Position numbers and translations under genes: made by a program. DNA of 64,000 bases, from the NCBI GenBank assembly GCA_024103495.1, contig JAGFIQ010000003.1:1-64000 (forward strand). The letters are read 5' to 3'. Below, in pieces: positions 25,941-35,675 of the stretch. The notes beneath the pieces are model-generated. The model saw only the letters and a program-made list of their open reading frames with translations. It was not told the DNA's origin and ran no database searches. Source of the DNA: Aridibacter famidurans. Its GTDB lineage: Bacteria > Acidobacteriota > Blastocatellia > Pyrinomonadales > Pyrinomonadaceae. How positions within the stretch are numbered: position 1 is the first letter of the stretch; the number at the start of each line of letters is the position of its first letter.

Positions 25941-26905
25941 CAAGCAGCCTCCATTTCCCTTTCGAGATCGGAAAGACTAACCGCTGAAGTCCCTAGGCGC
26001 TCAACAACAAATCCGGCCGCAAGATTCGCGAGTTCCGCCGCTTTGAAAAGTTCGGCCCCGGCCGCGCGTGCGACCGCGACCGCTGCGATCACCGTATCGC
26101 CGGCACCTGTCACGTCAAACACCTTGCGTTCGTGCGCCTCGATCCCTAAAGGAGTCTTGCCTTCCTCAAAGATCGTCATCCCGCGCTCTCCACGCGTGAC
26201 GATCAGCGCAGGAAGCTCCAGGCTCTCCCGGATCTTTTCGCCTGCGTATTCAATCGTATCGCCTTCAAACCCCAGGAACCTCGCAGCTTCCAGCGCTTCC
26301 CTTTCGTTTGGTGTAAGGAGCGCCGCGGACCTGTATTTCTGGTAATTCACTCCCTTCGGATCGACAAAGACATCGATCTCGTTGTCGTTCGCCTTCGTTA
26401 TCAGACGCATGCATATTTCAGACGTGACCACCCCCTTCGCGTAATCCGAGACGATCACCGCGTCCGCCTCGTCCACCAACTTGTCCAGGCATTCCGCGAG
26501 CTCCCTGGTTTCGTCTTCATCGAGATCTTCTACGGCCTCCCGGTCAAATCTCGCGAAATGGTGGTGCTGTGCGATGAGTCTCGTTTTGACCGTTGTGGGC
26601 CTGGCGCCAGATACGATAACACCCTCGCTTCCTATTCCGGCTGCAGCCAGCGCTTCGATCAGGTCCGCAGCCTCCCTGTCCGTACCCGCGACGCCCGCTA
26701 CATTTGCCGACGCGCCGAGCCCTATCACGTTCGCGGCGACATTTGCAGCGCCTCCAAGAACCGACTTGCTTCCTTTGACGTGTAGGATTGGAACGGGCGC
26801 TTCCGGTGAGATACGGTCGACGCTCCCGCTCAGGTACGTGTCGAGCATAAGGTCGCCCACCACCAGCACTTTGATTCCTCTGAACTTCTCCAGCAGTTCG
26901 TTCAT
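25940..26905 (-). CDS. hldA: D-glycero-D-manno-heptose-7-phosphate kinase (HldA/HldE-N type)
   Basis: A PfkB-family kinase of about 321 residues from the ATG; a TTG four codons upstream is an alternative. VLVVGDLMLDTYLSGSVDRISPEAPVP and VLGGAANVAANVIGLG (substrate side) and the C-terminal DVTGAGDTVIAAVA (ATP/anion hole) are RfaE1 signatures. It phosphorylates heptose-7-phosphate at C1. In E. coli this domain is fused to the adenylyltransferase; here the adenylyltransferase is on the adjacent gene, fused instead to the isomerase. Confidence 0.93.
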   Translation of the reverse strand: MNELLEKFRGIKVLVVGDLMLDTYLSGSVDRISPEAPVPILHVKGSKSVLGGAANVAANVIGLGASANVAGVAGTDREAADLIEALAAAGIGSEGVIVSGARPTTVKTRLIAQHHHFARFDREAVEDLDEDETRELAECLDKLVDEADAVIVSDYAKGVVTSEICMRLITKANDNEIDVFVDPKGVNYQKYRSAALLTPNEREALEAARFLGFEGDTIEYAGEKIRESLELPALIVTRGERGMTIFEEGKTPLGIEAHERKVFDVTGAGDTVIAAVAVARAAGAELFKAAELANLAAGFVVERLGTSAVSLSDLEREMEAA

Positions 26906-26929
26906 CGAGCGGCCCAAGGCCTTCTACCC

Positions 26930-27955
26930 CTAATCTTCAGCGGCGATCCTCAGGTCGACGGATTCGCACCAAATGTGACCGATGGTGATATGAGCCTCCT
27001 GGATCCTCGCGGTCCTGTCCGAAGGGACGACGACGCAGGCATCGCAAAGCGCGGCAAACTTCCCACCTTTGGCGCCTGTGAGTCCCACGATCGTACAGCC
27101 GAGTTCTCTTGCCTTCATCATCGCCCTGACCACGTTGGGAGAGTTGCCGCTCGTGCTGATCGCAATCAAAAGATCCCCCGGAACCGCGAGCGCTTCGACC
27201 TGTCGTTCAAAAACCTTCTCATAACCGTAGTCGTTCGAAAGCGCCGTCAACGCTGACGTATCCGTGGTCAAGGCGATCGCGGGAAACGCCCTGCGTTCCG
27301 CCTCGTACCGGCCCACAAATTCAGCGGCAATATGTTGAGCATCTGCGGCGCTTCCTCCGTTTCCGCACAAAAGCATCTTTCCCCCGGCCGCTATGCAGTC
27401 GTAAATACGCTCGGCACAATCATTTACAGATTCGATGCAATGCTCGGCGAGAAGTTCGAAAACGGCCCTATGCTGTGCAAGCGAGGCCGCGGCCGGGGTC
27501 TCCCCTGACGTTGACGAAGCTCCTTCTTCAACCGCTTCCGTAACGCCTTCGGCATGGATCAACTTCTCGATCAGGGAGCTTGTCGAATGCCCCCCGATAA
27601 GAGACACGCTGCGGACCTCGCCTCCGGAGGATCGCACGGTATCGGCACCGATTATCTCCGATTCGTCCCAGTCGCCGCCCTTTACAAGAACATCGGGCTT
27701 AAGGTTCTTTATAAGCTCAGCAGGTGTAAGTTCATCAAAAATAATGACTTCATCTACCGACGCAAGACCCTCCAAAACCGCCTTGCGGTCAGATTCAGAA
27801 TTGATCGGCCTCGCCGGCCCCTTGATCGCGCGGACCGACCGGTCGCTGTTTATCCCGACCACAAGACGGTCGCCGAAAGAGCGCGCGGTCTTCAGAAGCT
27901 CGACGTGTCCCGGATGAATAATGTCGAAGCAGCCGTTTGTGAAGACAGTCTTCAT
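26930..27955 (-). CDS. Fusion of heptose-1-phosphate adenylyltransferase (HldC) and sedoheptulose-7-phosphate isomerase (GmhA)
   Basis: 341 residues from the ATG; a TTG five codons earlier is possible. Residues 1-135 are an HldC/RfaE2 cytidylyltransferase-like domain, with [12 protein letters not shown] at 6-17 and [10 protein letters not shown] at 92-101. Residues 136-160 form an Ala/Ser/Thr/Glu-rich linker. Residues 161-341 are a GmhA SIS domain, with [11 protein letters not shown] at 198-208, STSGNSPN at 267-274 and QEAHITIGH at 319-327. One chain thus carries the first and last steps of ADP-heptose synthesis. With hldA next door, only the phosphatase GmhB and the epimerase HldD are missing from the window. 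Confidence 0.93.
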   Translation of the reverse strand: MKTVFTNGCFDIIHPGHVELLKTARSFGDRLVVGINSDRSVRAIKGPARPINSESDRKAVLEGLASVDEVIIFDELTPAELIKNLKPDVLVKGGDWDESEIIGADTVRSSGGEVRSVSLIGGHSTSSLIEKLIHAEGVTEAVEEGASSTSGETPAAASLAQHRAVFELLAEHCIESVNDCAERIYDCIAAGGKMLLCGNGGSAADAQHIAAEFVGRYEAERRAFPAIALTTDTSALTALSNDYGYEKVFERQVEALAVPGDLLIAISTSGNSPNVVRAMMKARELGCTIVGLTGAKGGKFAALCDACVVVPSDRTARIQEAHITIGHIWCESVDLRIAAED

Positions 27956-28042
27956 TTGATAAATGCGCAAGGCCAGTGAGGGATCGCAAGCGAATATAAT
28001 CCTAAATTACTGTCCTCACTGCAAATGCTCCCTCTTCGAGGG

Positions 28043-28828
28043 TCAGTCCGCACGAGCGAACAGATGCACGTGATGTCCCTCGTCATCCGGAGGCACCGGT
28101 TCGATCTGTCGGAAACCCGCACTTTCGATCCGCTCTATCACCCTCGATCTGGGAGTCTCGGTAAAATGGTGTATCTCGATAAGAAAATACCTGCACTGGC
28201 TTAGCCTCTCGAAGGCTCCCGCCTCAAAGATCTCGAATTCCGCGCCCTCGACGTCCATCTTGCAAAGATCGATAGTCGCATCGCCGAAGGCCTCTTCAGT
28301 GATCGCATCCGGAGTCCTGCCCCTGACACTTATACCTGCCTTGCCGTTGGTCCCTGAATAGATGTTCTCCGAAGTCCCGCCCTTTGAATTCGCGATAAGT
28401 ATGTCCCTTTCAGCTCCGCAGACCGCGGCGTTATATGTTTCCGCTGAGGCCGGAAAATTCCGGCCGATGTTGTATCCGAGCCGTGCGGCCGTCTGCGGAT
28501 TCATTTCGACGCAGACGAGTTTCTCGAACACGTGGCCCTCGGACGCGAGAAGCAGAGGGAATCCGCCGTTGTTCGCGCCTATGTCGAGCACCCGAAGCGC
28601 ACCGGAGAGGTCCATCGATCCGAGAAATTTCCTGTACTCATCTGACGTAAGAACTTCCCGCGCGCCGTTGGCGTCGCCGCCGTCAAGATCGGTAATAAAC
28701 TCCAGCCCCTTGTAGCGGCAGACCTGAACGCTCTCGGAAGAAAAGAGAAGCCTGTTCAGGACCAGCTGCCAGCCGTTGTCCATCTGTCGCATCGCACGGA
28801 ACGCCTTAAGTTTTGAAGCGATACCCAT
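28043..28828 (-). CDS. FkbM-family methyltransferase
   Basis: 261 residues. The SAM-binding motif LRVLDIGANNGGFPLLLA is near residues 83-100. FEKLVCVEMNPQTAARLGYN follows, then IDLCKMDVEGAEFEIFEAG, the FkbM signature. FkbM proteins O-methylate hydroxyl groups on sugars, lipids or polyketides. Its place between the Wzy-like polymerase and the heptose genes suggests a methylated glycan residue. Confidence 0.88.
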   Translation of the reverse strand: MGIASKLKAFRAMRQMDNGWQLVLNRLLFSSESVQVCRYKGLEFITDLDGGDANGAREVLTSDEYRKFLGSMDLSGALRVLDIGANNGGFPLLLASEGHVFEKLVCVEMNPQTAARLGYNIGRNFPASAETYNAAVCGAERDILIANSKGGTSENIYSGTNGKAGISVRGRTPDAITEEAFGDATIDLCKMDVEGAEFEIFEAGAFERLSQCRYFLIEIHHFTETPRSRVIERIESAGFRQIEPVPPDDEGHHVHLFARAD

Positions 28829-28843
28829 AGACGGGCGGATCCC

Positions 28844-30367
28844 CTATATGCTCTTCGGCTTTCGTGCAAAGAAGTTGGCAAGGAACAGTGCGACGGCGAT
28901 CACGGCCACGACCCTTATGGTGTTCGGAAAGATGCTGGAATAGAAGCCCTCATAGTGCACGAGTCCCAAGAGGGGAAAGTACGCGGCCATTTTCCAGAGC
29001 CTGGGCTCAGGGGTGTTGATCAGGAGTTCGTAAATGAGCCGCAGGTAGACGCCCAGCAGCATCATCCCGAGCGGGATCCCCAGCGGGCCGAAATTTCGGA
29101 CGAGATCTCCGAAGACCGTTATGGCGAACGAATTCTCGCTGAAGTTGAAATAGAGGTCGCTGTAGGATCGCGCGTCGGAGACCATTGGCTTGTCCGTCCA
29201 AAGGAACCTCGGAATGAAAGATGTGAGGAACTCGTTCACGATATTGTTCTTGATCCCGTAGCTTTCTTCGTAAGGCTCAAGCTTCTCGTAGTTCGAGACC
29301 ACGACCGCCAAAGAACTCAGATTCTCTATCCTTTCCGCGAAATCCTGCCCGGCCTGTGCCAAAAGCATGCCCGGATCCGTGCGCGAAAGATATTCGACCG
29401 TAGCGACGACCTGCCCCGCATAGTCTCCCGCATTGATCCTCGCCTCCGATCCCTTTATGTTCCTGAACGATGTGCCGTAGATGATCCCTATGGTGACCGC
29501 GGCGAAGATCAGCGCACCAAATGCAACGCCGTGGACCCACTTGATCCGCCTGCCGGAATACCAGTAGGCGAGGCCTATCGGGATGACACTCACGACAAGG
29601 CTCGAACGGCTTCCGTAGAGGGCCATTCGCAAAGGGATCAGGAGCACGAGTAGAGCTACCACCGCATACGAGATCATCGTCGGCCGCTTCAGGTGGAACA
29701 CCCCAAGCCAAAGCAGAACGTACCCAACGGTGAAGATCGTCGTCAGGAACACTACGAGGCTGTCGAACATCCCTATCTCGTCGACCCTCTGGTATCCGAG
29801 AAGCCCCTGTACAAAACCCAGGATGTTGAGGCCGATCCCGCAGAAGATAAGGAAGAAACCCGGGAGCCATACGTCGCTTGTTCCCCACTCCCATTTCGGC
29901 ATTATCTTCTCGATGTTCTTAGCGGCGAACCCTCCGACGGGAATGTAATAGCCGACGATCATCCCCAGGAACCCGATCGATACGTATACAAGAGAAAGCG
30001 GGATCGTGTAAGAAGGATTGTCTATGAAACTAAGAAAATACGGGTCTGTTATCCCCGTGATCAGGACGAACGAGCCGCCCACGAATGTCCAGAACAGGTA
30101 GGTCCACACGCCATACACGGTCGGATGGAAAGGATCGAACTTTCCCTTGTGATAGAGGTAGACAGCGGGGGAAAGCATAACGACCGCGGTGATCAGCGCC
30201 CACGGAACCAGGTAATAGTTGCCGAGCCATTCCGTGAAGCCTTCGTCCGTCCAGAAGTAAGCGGCGATCACAAGAACAGCCAGGCTCCAAAGGACAAGGA
30301 TCGGAACGATCAGCTCGCCTCTTCGCTTTACGGGTGGAAGGTCTGTTTGTGGATACGGACTGCTCAT
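28844..30367 (-). CDS. O-antigen polymerase-like membrane protein (Wzy type)
   Basis: About 507 residues from the ATG that overlaps the preceding gene in ATGA. It is strongly hydrophobic, with roughly eleven to twelve membrane segments. A larger loop in the C-terminal half carries RFLWTDKPMVSDARSYSDLY, the region where oligosaccharide polymerases carry conserved residues. An Arg-rich segment (MALYGSRSSLVVS) precedes it. Located next to the flippase and glycosyltransferases, it most likely polymerises lipid-linked repeat units in the periplasm. Sequence families of Wzy are weak, so the role is inferred from topology and context. Confidence 0.75.
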   Translation of the reverse strand: MSSPYPQTDLPPVKRRGELIVPILVLWSLAVLVIAAYFWTDEGFTEWLGNYYLVPWALITAVVMLSPAVYLYHKGKFDPFHPTVYGVWTYLFWTFVGGSFVLITGITDPYFLSFIDNPSYTIPLSLVYVSIGFLGMIVGYYIPVGGFAAKNIEKIMPKWEWGTSDVWLPGFFLIFCGIGLNILGFVQGLLGYQRVDEIGMFDSLVVFLTTIFTVGYVLLWLGVFHLKRPTMISYAVVALLVLLIPLRMALYGSRSSLVVSVIPIGLAYWYSGRRIKWVHGVAFGALIFAAVTIGIIYGTSFRNIKGSEARINAGDYAGQVVATVEYLSRTDPGMLLAQAGQDFAERIENLSSLAVVVSNYEKLEPYEESYGIKNNIVNEFLTSFIPRFLWTDKPMVSDARSYSDLYFNFSENSFAITVFGDLVRNFGPLGIPLGMMLLGVYLRLIYELLINTPEPRLWKMAAYFPLLGLVHYEGFYSSIFPNTIRVVAVIAVALFLANFFARKPKSI

Positions 30368-31056
30368 ACATCGGGACCGGCGGAACCTTCCGCGGTGCGG
30401 CAAACCGCGATCACGCCGTCGCTAAGCTGTTTCGAGATCGCAACCAGGATATCGTTCACGAGATTATAGACCTTGCGGTTGTGCGGGCGGTGTTCCCTGC
30501 CGAGGTCGTAAAAGTAAAAGTCCTCGACCTCGAAGCCTTCCTTTTCCACCGCAAGCTTCAAAGTACGGTACGAATAGTAGGCTACGTGGTCCGGATGCAC
30601 GGGTTCCGCAACCCCGCCACGGCCCCTCAGCGCGTACTGGACGAACCTCATCCCGCAGTAGGCGTTTACGGTCGTTATGACCAGACGCGTGTCCGCGTCC
30701 ATGAACCGCTTGATCCCTCGAAGGAAGAGCCCAGGGTTCGTCAGATGTTCTATCATCTCACCTGCGACGATAACGTCAAACCGGCGTTCCAGATCGACCG
30801 ATCCAAGCGACTCGAGATCGGCACGGTAAAGATTCTTGGTCCCCGCCGCCCTAAGGATCTCGATCCCCTCCTCGTCGAAATCGAAACCGTAAAGCTCCGA
30901 AGCGATTTCCGCGAGCCGGAAATGAAGAAGCGAGCCGCCGTCGATCGCCTCTTTTGTGTACGGCCAGTTGGTGCAGCCCAGATGGAGGACCGAGCGCCCT
31001 TTGCAGAGCTTCTCGATCAGATCCAGCCTTTGAACGATGTCGGGTGACGATGCCAT
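30364..31056 (-). CDS. Class I SAM-dependent methyltransferase
   Basis: 230 residues. Motif I SVLHLGCTNWPYTK is near residues 22-35 and the acidic strand ELYGFDFDEEGIEIL near 54-68. FDVIVAGEMIEHLTNPGLFL is the Methyltransf_11/23 post-I motif. It sits between the flippase and the polymerase genes with short gaps. The acceptor is probably a glycan or glycan precursor, but the sequence does not show it. Confidence 0.87.
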   Translation of the reverse strand: MASSPDIVQRLDLIEKLCKGRSVLHLGCTNWPYTKEAIDGGSLLHFRLAEIASELYGFDFDEEGIEILRAAGTKNLYRADLESLGSVDLERRFDVIVAGEMIEHLTNPGLFLRGIKRFMDADTRLVITTVNAYCGMRFVQYALRGRGGVAEPVHPDHVAYYSYRTLKLAVEKEGFEVEDFYFYDLGREHRPHNRKVYNLVNDILVAISKQLSDGVIAVCRTAEGSAGPDV

Positions 31057-31063
31057 CTTCCGG

Positions 31064-32569
31064 TTATCTTGCGAAGAGTTCCCTTACAAACGCCCTTTCG
31101 TCCTTCGAAACGCCTCCTGTGAGAACCGAAACGGCGACGTAGACCGCAAACCCGGTCAGCCCGGCCGCGACAATTGCCGTCCATCCCGCAGGCACCAAGC
31201 TCAAGACCGCGAACTCCGAACCCGCGGCGACGGTGCCTGCGACAGCAAGCGCGGAGACAGTTTTAAGCCAGAACGCCGCCTTCACCGATCCGAAGACGAT
31301 CTTTTCGGCAATAAAGACCGAAACAAAGATCGCCCCAAATCCGGAGAGCCTTGCCACTGCAACGCCGGTTCCTTCGTATGGCCCTGTCAGCGCGATCATC
31401 AGAGAAAGGGCTGTCAGGAGACAAAAGCAGAATACCGCAAAATTATACGTGGTTCTCCCGAGTCCTTCCATCATCTGCCACGAAACGACCTGGATCGCGA
31501 CGATGCTAAAGGTCACCGCGTGGATCGAAAGCAATATGGTGCTTTCGTTCGCGAATGCTTCCCCCAGCCAGGCGGCAAGGAAATCGCGGCCGATCACGAG
31601 GACGCTCGCAAGTATGAAAAAGACCAGGAAGACCGTCATCCGCGTCGCTTTGACATACAAGCGTTCAAGCCTCGCGCGGTCGTCCGCCAGTTCGCTCGTG
31701 AGCGGGAACATCACAAGCATAAGGCTCGCTATGAATCCGTGAATGTATATCGCCAGCGTCAGGGGCACGACATAAAAGGTCACGTCCTCCGAACCGAGCA
31801 TGCGCATCAGCCAGCCTCTTTCGAACAAAAGAAGCCCGTTCGAGAGCACCTGGTAGCCGATGATGCCTGCGCTGAACCCTGCGATCTGCCTAAGCGCGGG
31901 ATTCGATAGGCTGAAGTCGAGTTTCAAAGGCGGGAGGAGGCTGCGGCATATGAACCCTCCGAGGATCACGATCGCCCCCAGCACTCCCAGATTCCAAAGC
32001 AGTAGTGAATTCAGCCCGTATCCCATCCACGCCAAAGCGGCATTGCCGGACAGGAGCAACCCCGTGTTCAAATTGAAGAGCCTGGAGAACAGATCGAACC
32101 GGTGGAGCCCCTGAAGTATCGCGTTGACGAACTGGTTGAGCATCGTCAGGAAAAGGATCCCCGATGCGATGTAAAACGCGAGGACCGTCTTCTCGCGCCC
32201 CGCCGGCGCGATCAGAAGCACATCGTGAACAAGCCAGTTAGCGGCGAGTAGCAGCACCGCCATTCCAAGGAGCCCCATCGGGACGTTCAGCATCAGGGAC
32301 GCCGAAATGACCTCCCCCATACGCTTTCCGTCGTCTGAGCCGCGCGTGCCTGCGATCTCCTTTGTGACCGCCCTTACGAAATTCAGGTTGAACGAGTAGC
32401 CTATGAACCCGAGGACGAGCACGTAGATCCCGTAGTCTTCGTTACCAAGCGCTCCGACGATGATCGGGGTCGCGATGAAACTGAGCGCGAGCGGAAACAG
32501 CCAGGTAGAGAATCCGTAGAGGATGCTCCTGACAACGCTCTTTCCGGTTTGTAAGGTTCCTTCGCTCAC
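31064..32569 (-). CDS. Wzx-type polysaccharide flippase
   Basis: 501 residues from a GTG start overlapping the GT4 stop (GTGA). About twelve to fourteen hydrophobic segments follow the MATE/PST plan. The N-terminal segment YGFSTWLFPLALSFIATPIIVGALGNEDYGIYVLVLGF is typical of Wzx/RfbX-type polysaccharide transporters. It would carry undecaprenyl-linked repeat units across the inner membrane for polymerisation. The adjacent Wzy-like, Wzc and Wza genes complete a Wzx/Wzy export route. Confidence 0.88.
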   Translation of the reverse strand: MSEGTLQTGKSVVRSILYGFSTWLFPLALSFIATPIIVGALGNEDYGIYVLVLGFIGYSFNLNFVRAVTKEIAGTRGSDDGKRMGEVISASLMLNVPMGLLGMAVLLLAANWLVHDVLLIAPAGREKTVLAFYIASGILFLTMLNQFVNAILQGLHRFDLFSRLFNLNTGLLLSGNAALAWMGYGLNSLLLWNLGVLGAIVILGGFICRSLLPPLKLDFSLSNPALRQIAGFSAGIIGYQVLSNGLLLFERGWLMRMLGSEDVTFYVVPLTLAIYIHGFIASLMLVMFPLTSELADDRARLERLYVKATRMTVFLVFFILASVLVIGRDFLAAWLGEAFANESTILLSIHAVTFSIVAIQVVSWQMMEGLGRTTYNFAVFCFCLLTALSLMIALTGPYEGTGVAVARLSGFGAIFVSVFIAEKIVFGSVKAAFWLKTVSALAVAGTVAAGSEFAVLSLVPAGWTAIVAAGLTGFAVYVAVSVLTGGVSKDERAFVRELFAR

Positions 32570-33768
32570 TGGGGCATCGCCTTGAGATATCGTTCCAGCG
32601 CAAGCCGGCCCGCTTTCCTGTCCGTGAACCGCTCCATCACGTATTCGCGCCCGCGGGTCCCCAGCCCCGCGCGCAGACCCGGATCGTTCCTGAGTTCGGT
32701 CATGGACTCGGCGAGCGCTTCCGCGTCGCCCGGTTCGATCAGAAGTCCGGTTTCGCGGTGGATCACCGCCTCGGGTATCGCATAGACATTGGTCGAGATG
32801 CTTGGAACGCGCAGCGCCATCGCTTCAAGCAGAGAGATCGGCAGACCCTCTACGAAGCTTGCGAGCGCGAACGCGTCGGCGATCGAAAGCAGGCGCATTA
32901 GATCGATATGATCCTCGCCTACCTCTCCCGAGGTTAGAAAAATGAACTTGTCGCCCAGTCCGTACGAGCGGGCCCGCTCCAGATCGGCCTCAGAGGGCGA
33001 AGAGTTGGCGATCCACACGAATGTCACGTCTTCTGTTCTCTCGGAAACCCGTTTCGCTGCTTCCAGAAAGACCCAACGGCCCTTGCGGTCTATGAACTGG
33101 CCGACGCAGAAGATGAGAAACCGGTCCGCTGGCAGGCCGTACTTCCCGCAGATCGCATCTCGGTCCGGCGGGGCCTCTTCTACGGACTCGATCTCGGAAG
33201 CGTCGACGTTGGTGTACGTCACGGCGATGTTCTCGAACAGTTCATCGCTGTAAAGCCCTTTGAAATAGTCCCTCGAGTGCTTGTTGGAGGCGAAGACGTG
33301 AAAGTTCCGGAAATGCGAGATAGTCCTGAGCTTGACGCGCCAGAGCAGCCTTCGAAGAGGATTCCGGGTGTCGAGCGCGTTGTGCATCGTGATGAAGACC
33401 CGCGTGCGAAGACAAAGCCAGACCAGCGCGAACAGGGAGTACCAGGGCGCGAGCTCAACGTGGACGATGCTTCGTGAAAGGTCGAACTCACGGAGCTTTC
33501 TCAGGAGCGCGGCCTCGCTTTGGATCTTTCCGATCCTCGCCCTCAGGCGGGCGACGAGGCCCGAATTCGCCTGAGCGTCGTAGGAAGGCGAGAAGAACTC
33601 GCACCTCACCCCCTCGTTCTCGATGAACCTCACAAGCTGTTCGCTCGAACCCTCCGGCAAGACGATCACGACCTCGAATTCCCTTCGGACCGTGCGGATC
33701 AGGGAGAGAAAGTATGTCTGCGCGCCGCCCCACTGAAGGTAGTTCCAAGCGTAGATAACTTGTTGCAT
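32566..33768 (-). CDS. Glycosyltransferase family 4
   Basis: 400 residues, GT-B fold. The N-terminus YAWNYLQWGGAQTYFLSLI has the GGAQ loop of GT4 enzymes. The C-terminal half has FCVGQFIDRKGRWVFLEAAKRV, then ADAFALASFVEGLPISLLEAMALRVPSIST with the E-x7-E pair, and GLLIEPGDAEALAESM. It heads the minus-strand operon and is divergent from the fcl gene by only 29 bases. Donor and acceptor unknown. Confidence 0.9.
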   Translation of the reverse strand: MQQVIYAWNYLQWGGAQTYFLSLIRTVRREFEVVIVLPEGSSEQLVRFIENEGVRCEFFSPSYDAQANSGLVARLRARIGKIQSEAALLRKLREFDLSRSIVHVELAPWYSLFALVWLCLRTRVFITMHNALDTRNPLRRLLWRVKLRTISHFRNFHVFASNKHSRDYFKGLYSDELFENIAVTYTNVDASEIESVEEAPPDRDAICGKYGLPADRFLIFCVGQFIDRKGRWVFLEAAKRVSERTEDVTFVWIANSSPSEADLERARSYGLGDKFIFLTSGEVGEDHIDLMRLLSIADAFALASFVEGLPISLLEAMALRVPSISTNVYAIPEAVIHRETGLLIEPGDAEALAESMTELRNDPGLRAGLGTRGREYVMERFTDRKAGRLALERYLKAMPQ

Positions 33769-33774
33769 AAATTC

Positions 33775-33788
33775 AAAATATGTATTTT
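33775..33788. promoter_or_regulatory. AT-rich inverted repeat in the divergent gap
   Basis: AAAATA (33775-33780) and TATTTT (33783-33788) form a 6-bp dyad around TG inside the 29-base gap between the GT4 and fcl starts. It could be an operator or shared promoter element. No full promoter pair could be assigned. Confidence 0.3.
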
Positions 33789-33797
33789 AGGTTCAGT

Positions 33798-34709
33798 ATG
33801 GAAAATATCCTAGTGACCGGCGGATCGGGCCTCGTCGGCTCCCACCTCAAGAGGTTTCTGCCGAACGCTTCCTATATCTCGTCCAGGGACTTCGACCTGA
33901 CAAGAGAGAAGGACGTCGAAAGGCTCTTTGAGACGAAATGGGAACGCGTCATACACCTCGCGGGCCGCGTCGGCGGGATCCTGGAGAACATAAGGCGCCC
34001 GGGCGAGTTCATCGAAGAGAACCTCCTGATGAACACGCTTCTGCTCAAATACGCGAGGCTTTCGGGTGTCCCAAGGCTGACCGCGGTCCTTTCAACCTGC
34101 ATTTACCCGGACGTCCGCGAACGGTATCCGATGACCGAAGCCGACGTGAACCAGGGGCCGCCGCAGGAGACTAATTTCGCTTACGCTATCTCCAAGATCG
34201 CGATGGCCGCCCAGATCGACGCTTACAACAAGCAGTACTCGACCCGGTACAATTACCTGATCCCTTCGAACCTTTACGGCGAGCATGACCGTGTAGACTT
34301 CGAGAAGAGCCACTTCCTGACCGCGCTACTCGGAAAAATACTGAAAGCTGAAAAAGAAGGCGCCAACTCGGTAAAACTTCTTGGTTCTGGAAAGCCGCTC
34401 AGGCAGTTCCTGCACGCCGACGACCTCTGCAGGGTGATCCGGGACTGTGTCTCGAAGGACGTCACAGATTCCTTTAATGTCGCTCCCGATGAGAACCTTA
34501 GCATCCGCGAGATCGCCGGGATCGCTGTCGCAGTGTGCACCGGAGACAGGCTCGCGATCGAATTCGACCGGGATTCTCCCGACGGCCAGTTCCGAAAGGA
34601 CGTCTCGAATGAGAGAATGAAAAAAACGCTCGGGGAGTTCGAGTTCACGCCTCTTCGCGAAGGGATAGCAAGGGTCTACGCTCATTACCGCGAAACGGAC
34701 GTCATATGA
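33798..34709 (+). CDS. fcl: GDP-L-fucose synthase
   Basis: About 303 residues from the ATG of MENILVTGG; an upstream ATG adds six residues. It is an SDR that epimerises and reduces GDP-4-keto-6-deoxymannose to GDP-L-fucose. [10 protein letters not shown] is near residues 8-17, the catalytic YAISK and the conserved [16 protein letters not shown] stretch near 100-120, and [23 protein letters not shown] is diagnostic of the family. gmd overlaps its stop in ATGA. Gene order fcl-gmd is reversed from the biochemical order. Confidence 0.92.
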   Translation: MENILVTGGSGLVGSHLKRFLPNASYISSRDFDLTREKDVERLFETKWERVIHLAGRVGGILENIRRPGEFIEENLLMNTLLLKYARLSGVPRLTAVLSTCIYPDVRERYPMTEADVNQGPPQETNFAYAISKIAMAAQIDAYNKQYSTRYNYLIPSNLYGEHDRVDFEKSHFLTALLGKILKAEKEGANSVKLLGSGKPLRQFLHADDLCRVIRDCVSKDVTDSFNVAPDENLSIREIAGIAVAVCTGDRLAIEFDRDSPDGQFRKDVSNERMKKTLGEFEFTPLREGIARVYAHYRETDVI

Positions 34710-35674
34710 AGAAAGCTCTTATCACGGGGATCAACGGCCAGGACGGCAGTTACCTGTCGGAACTGCTGCTGGGCGAAGGCTACGAGGTCCACGGGATCCT
34801 GAAGCGGAACTCCGTAGCCGAGACCCAGACGACCAGGATCGAACACATTCGAAACGATCTGAACCTGATGTACGGGGACATGACGGACCTTTCCTCGCTG
34901 ATCTACGTCGTCAAAGAGGTCGCTCCCGACGAGATCTATAATCTCGCTGCACAGTCGCACGTGAAGATCTCGTTCGACCAGCCCATCTACACCGCTCAGG
35001 CGACGGGCGTCAGCACGATGAACCTGCTTGAGGCCGTTCGGCTGATAAAGCCCGATACGCGCATTTACCAGGCATCATCTTCGGAGATGTTTGGGAACAT
35101 GGTGGACGAGGACGGTTTCCAGCGCGAGACAACGCCGATGAACCCCGTGTCGCCGTACGGATGCTCGAAGGTCTTCTCCTATCATCTCGCCCGCAATTAC
35201 CGCAACGCGTACGGACTGTTCGTAAGCAACGGGATCCTTTTCAACCACGAAAGCCCGCGAAGAGGATCGAATTTTGTGACGAACAAGGTGTGCAAGGAAG
35301 CAGTGCGGATAAAGTGCGGCAAGACCGACAAGCTGCCGCTCGGAAATCTTGACGCCTCAAGGGACTGGGGACACGCCAAGGATTTCGTCGAAGCTATGTG
35401 GATGATAATGCAGCTCGACGAGCCTGACGACTTCGTATGCGCGACGGGTGTTTCACACACGGTGAGAGAACTTGTGTATTACGTGTTCTCGAAACTTGAA
35501 CTCGATCCTGAGAAGCACGTCACGATCGACGAACGCTATTTCCGCCCGGAAGAACTGGACGCGCTTCGCGGCGATGCCTCGAAACTAAGGGCCGCGACCG
35601 GCTGGCAGCCCAGGCACACGTTCGAGGAGATGCTCGACGAGATGATCGAACACTGGCTGGAAGTGTATTCGTAG
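34706..35674 (+). CDS. gmd: GDP-mannose 4,6-dehydratase
   Basis: Makes GDP-4-keto-6-deoxymannose from GDP-mannose, the step before Fcl. 322 residues. [16 protein letters not shown] is near 7-22, the [15 protein letters not shown] block near 84-98, the catalytic YGCSK near 152-156, and [17 protein letters not shown] is a classical Gmd motif. It converges on the GT2 gene with one base between stops. The GDP-fucose pair is the only plus-strand pair inside the minus-strand locus. Confidence 0.96.
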   Translation: MKKALITGINGQDGSYLSELLLGEGYEVHGILKRNSVAETQTTRIEHIRNDLNLMYGDMTDLSSLIYVVKEVAPDEIYNLAAQSHVKISFDQPIYTAQATGVSTMNLLEAVRLIKPDTRIYQASSSEMFGNMVDEDGFQRETTPMNPVSPYGCSKVFSYHLARNYRNAYGLFVSNGILFNHESPRRGSNFVTNKVCKEAVRIKCGKTDKLPLGNLDASRDWGHAKDFVEAMWMIMQLDEPDDFVCATGVSHTVRELVYYVFSKLELDPEKHVTIDERYFRPEELDALRGDASKLRAATGWQPRHTFEEMLDEMIEHWLEVYS

Positions 35675-35675
35675 C

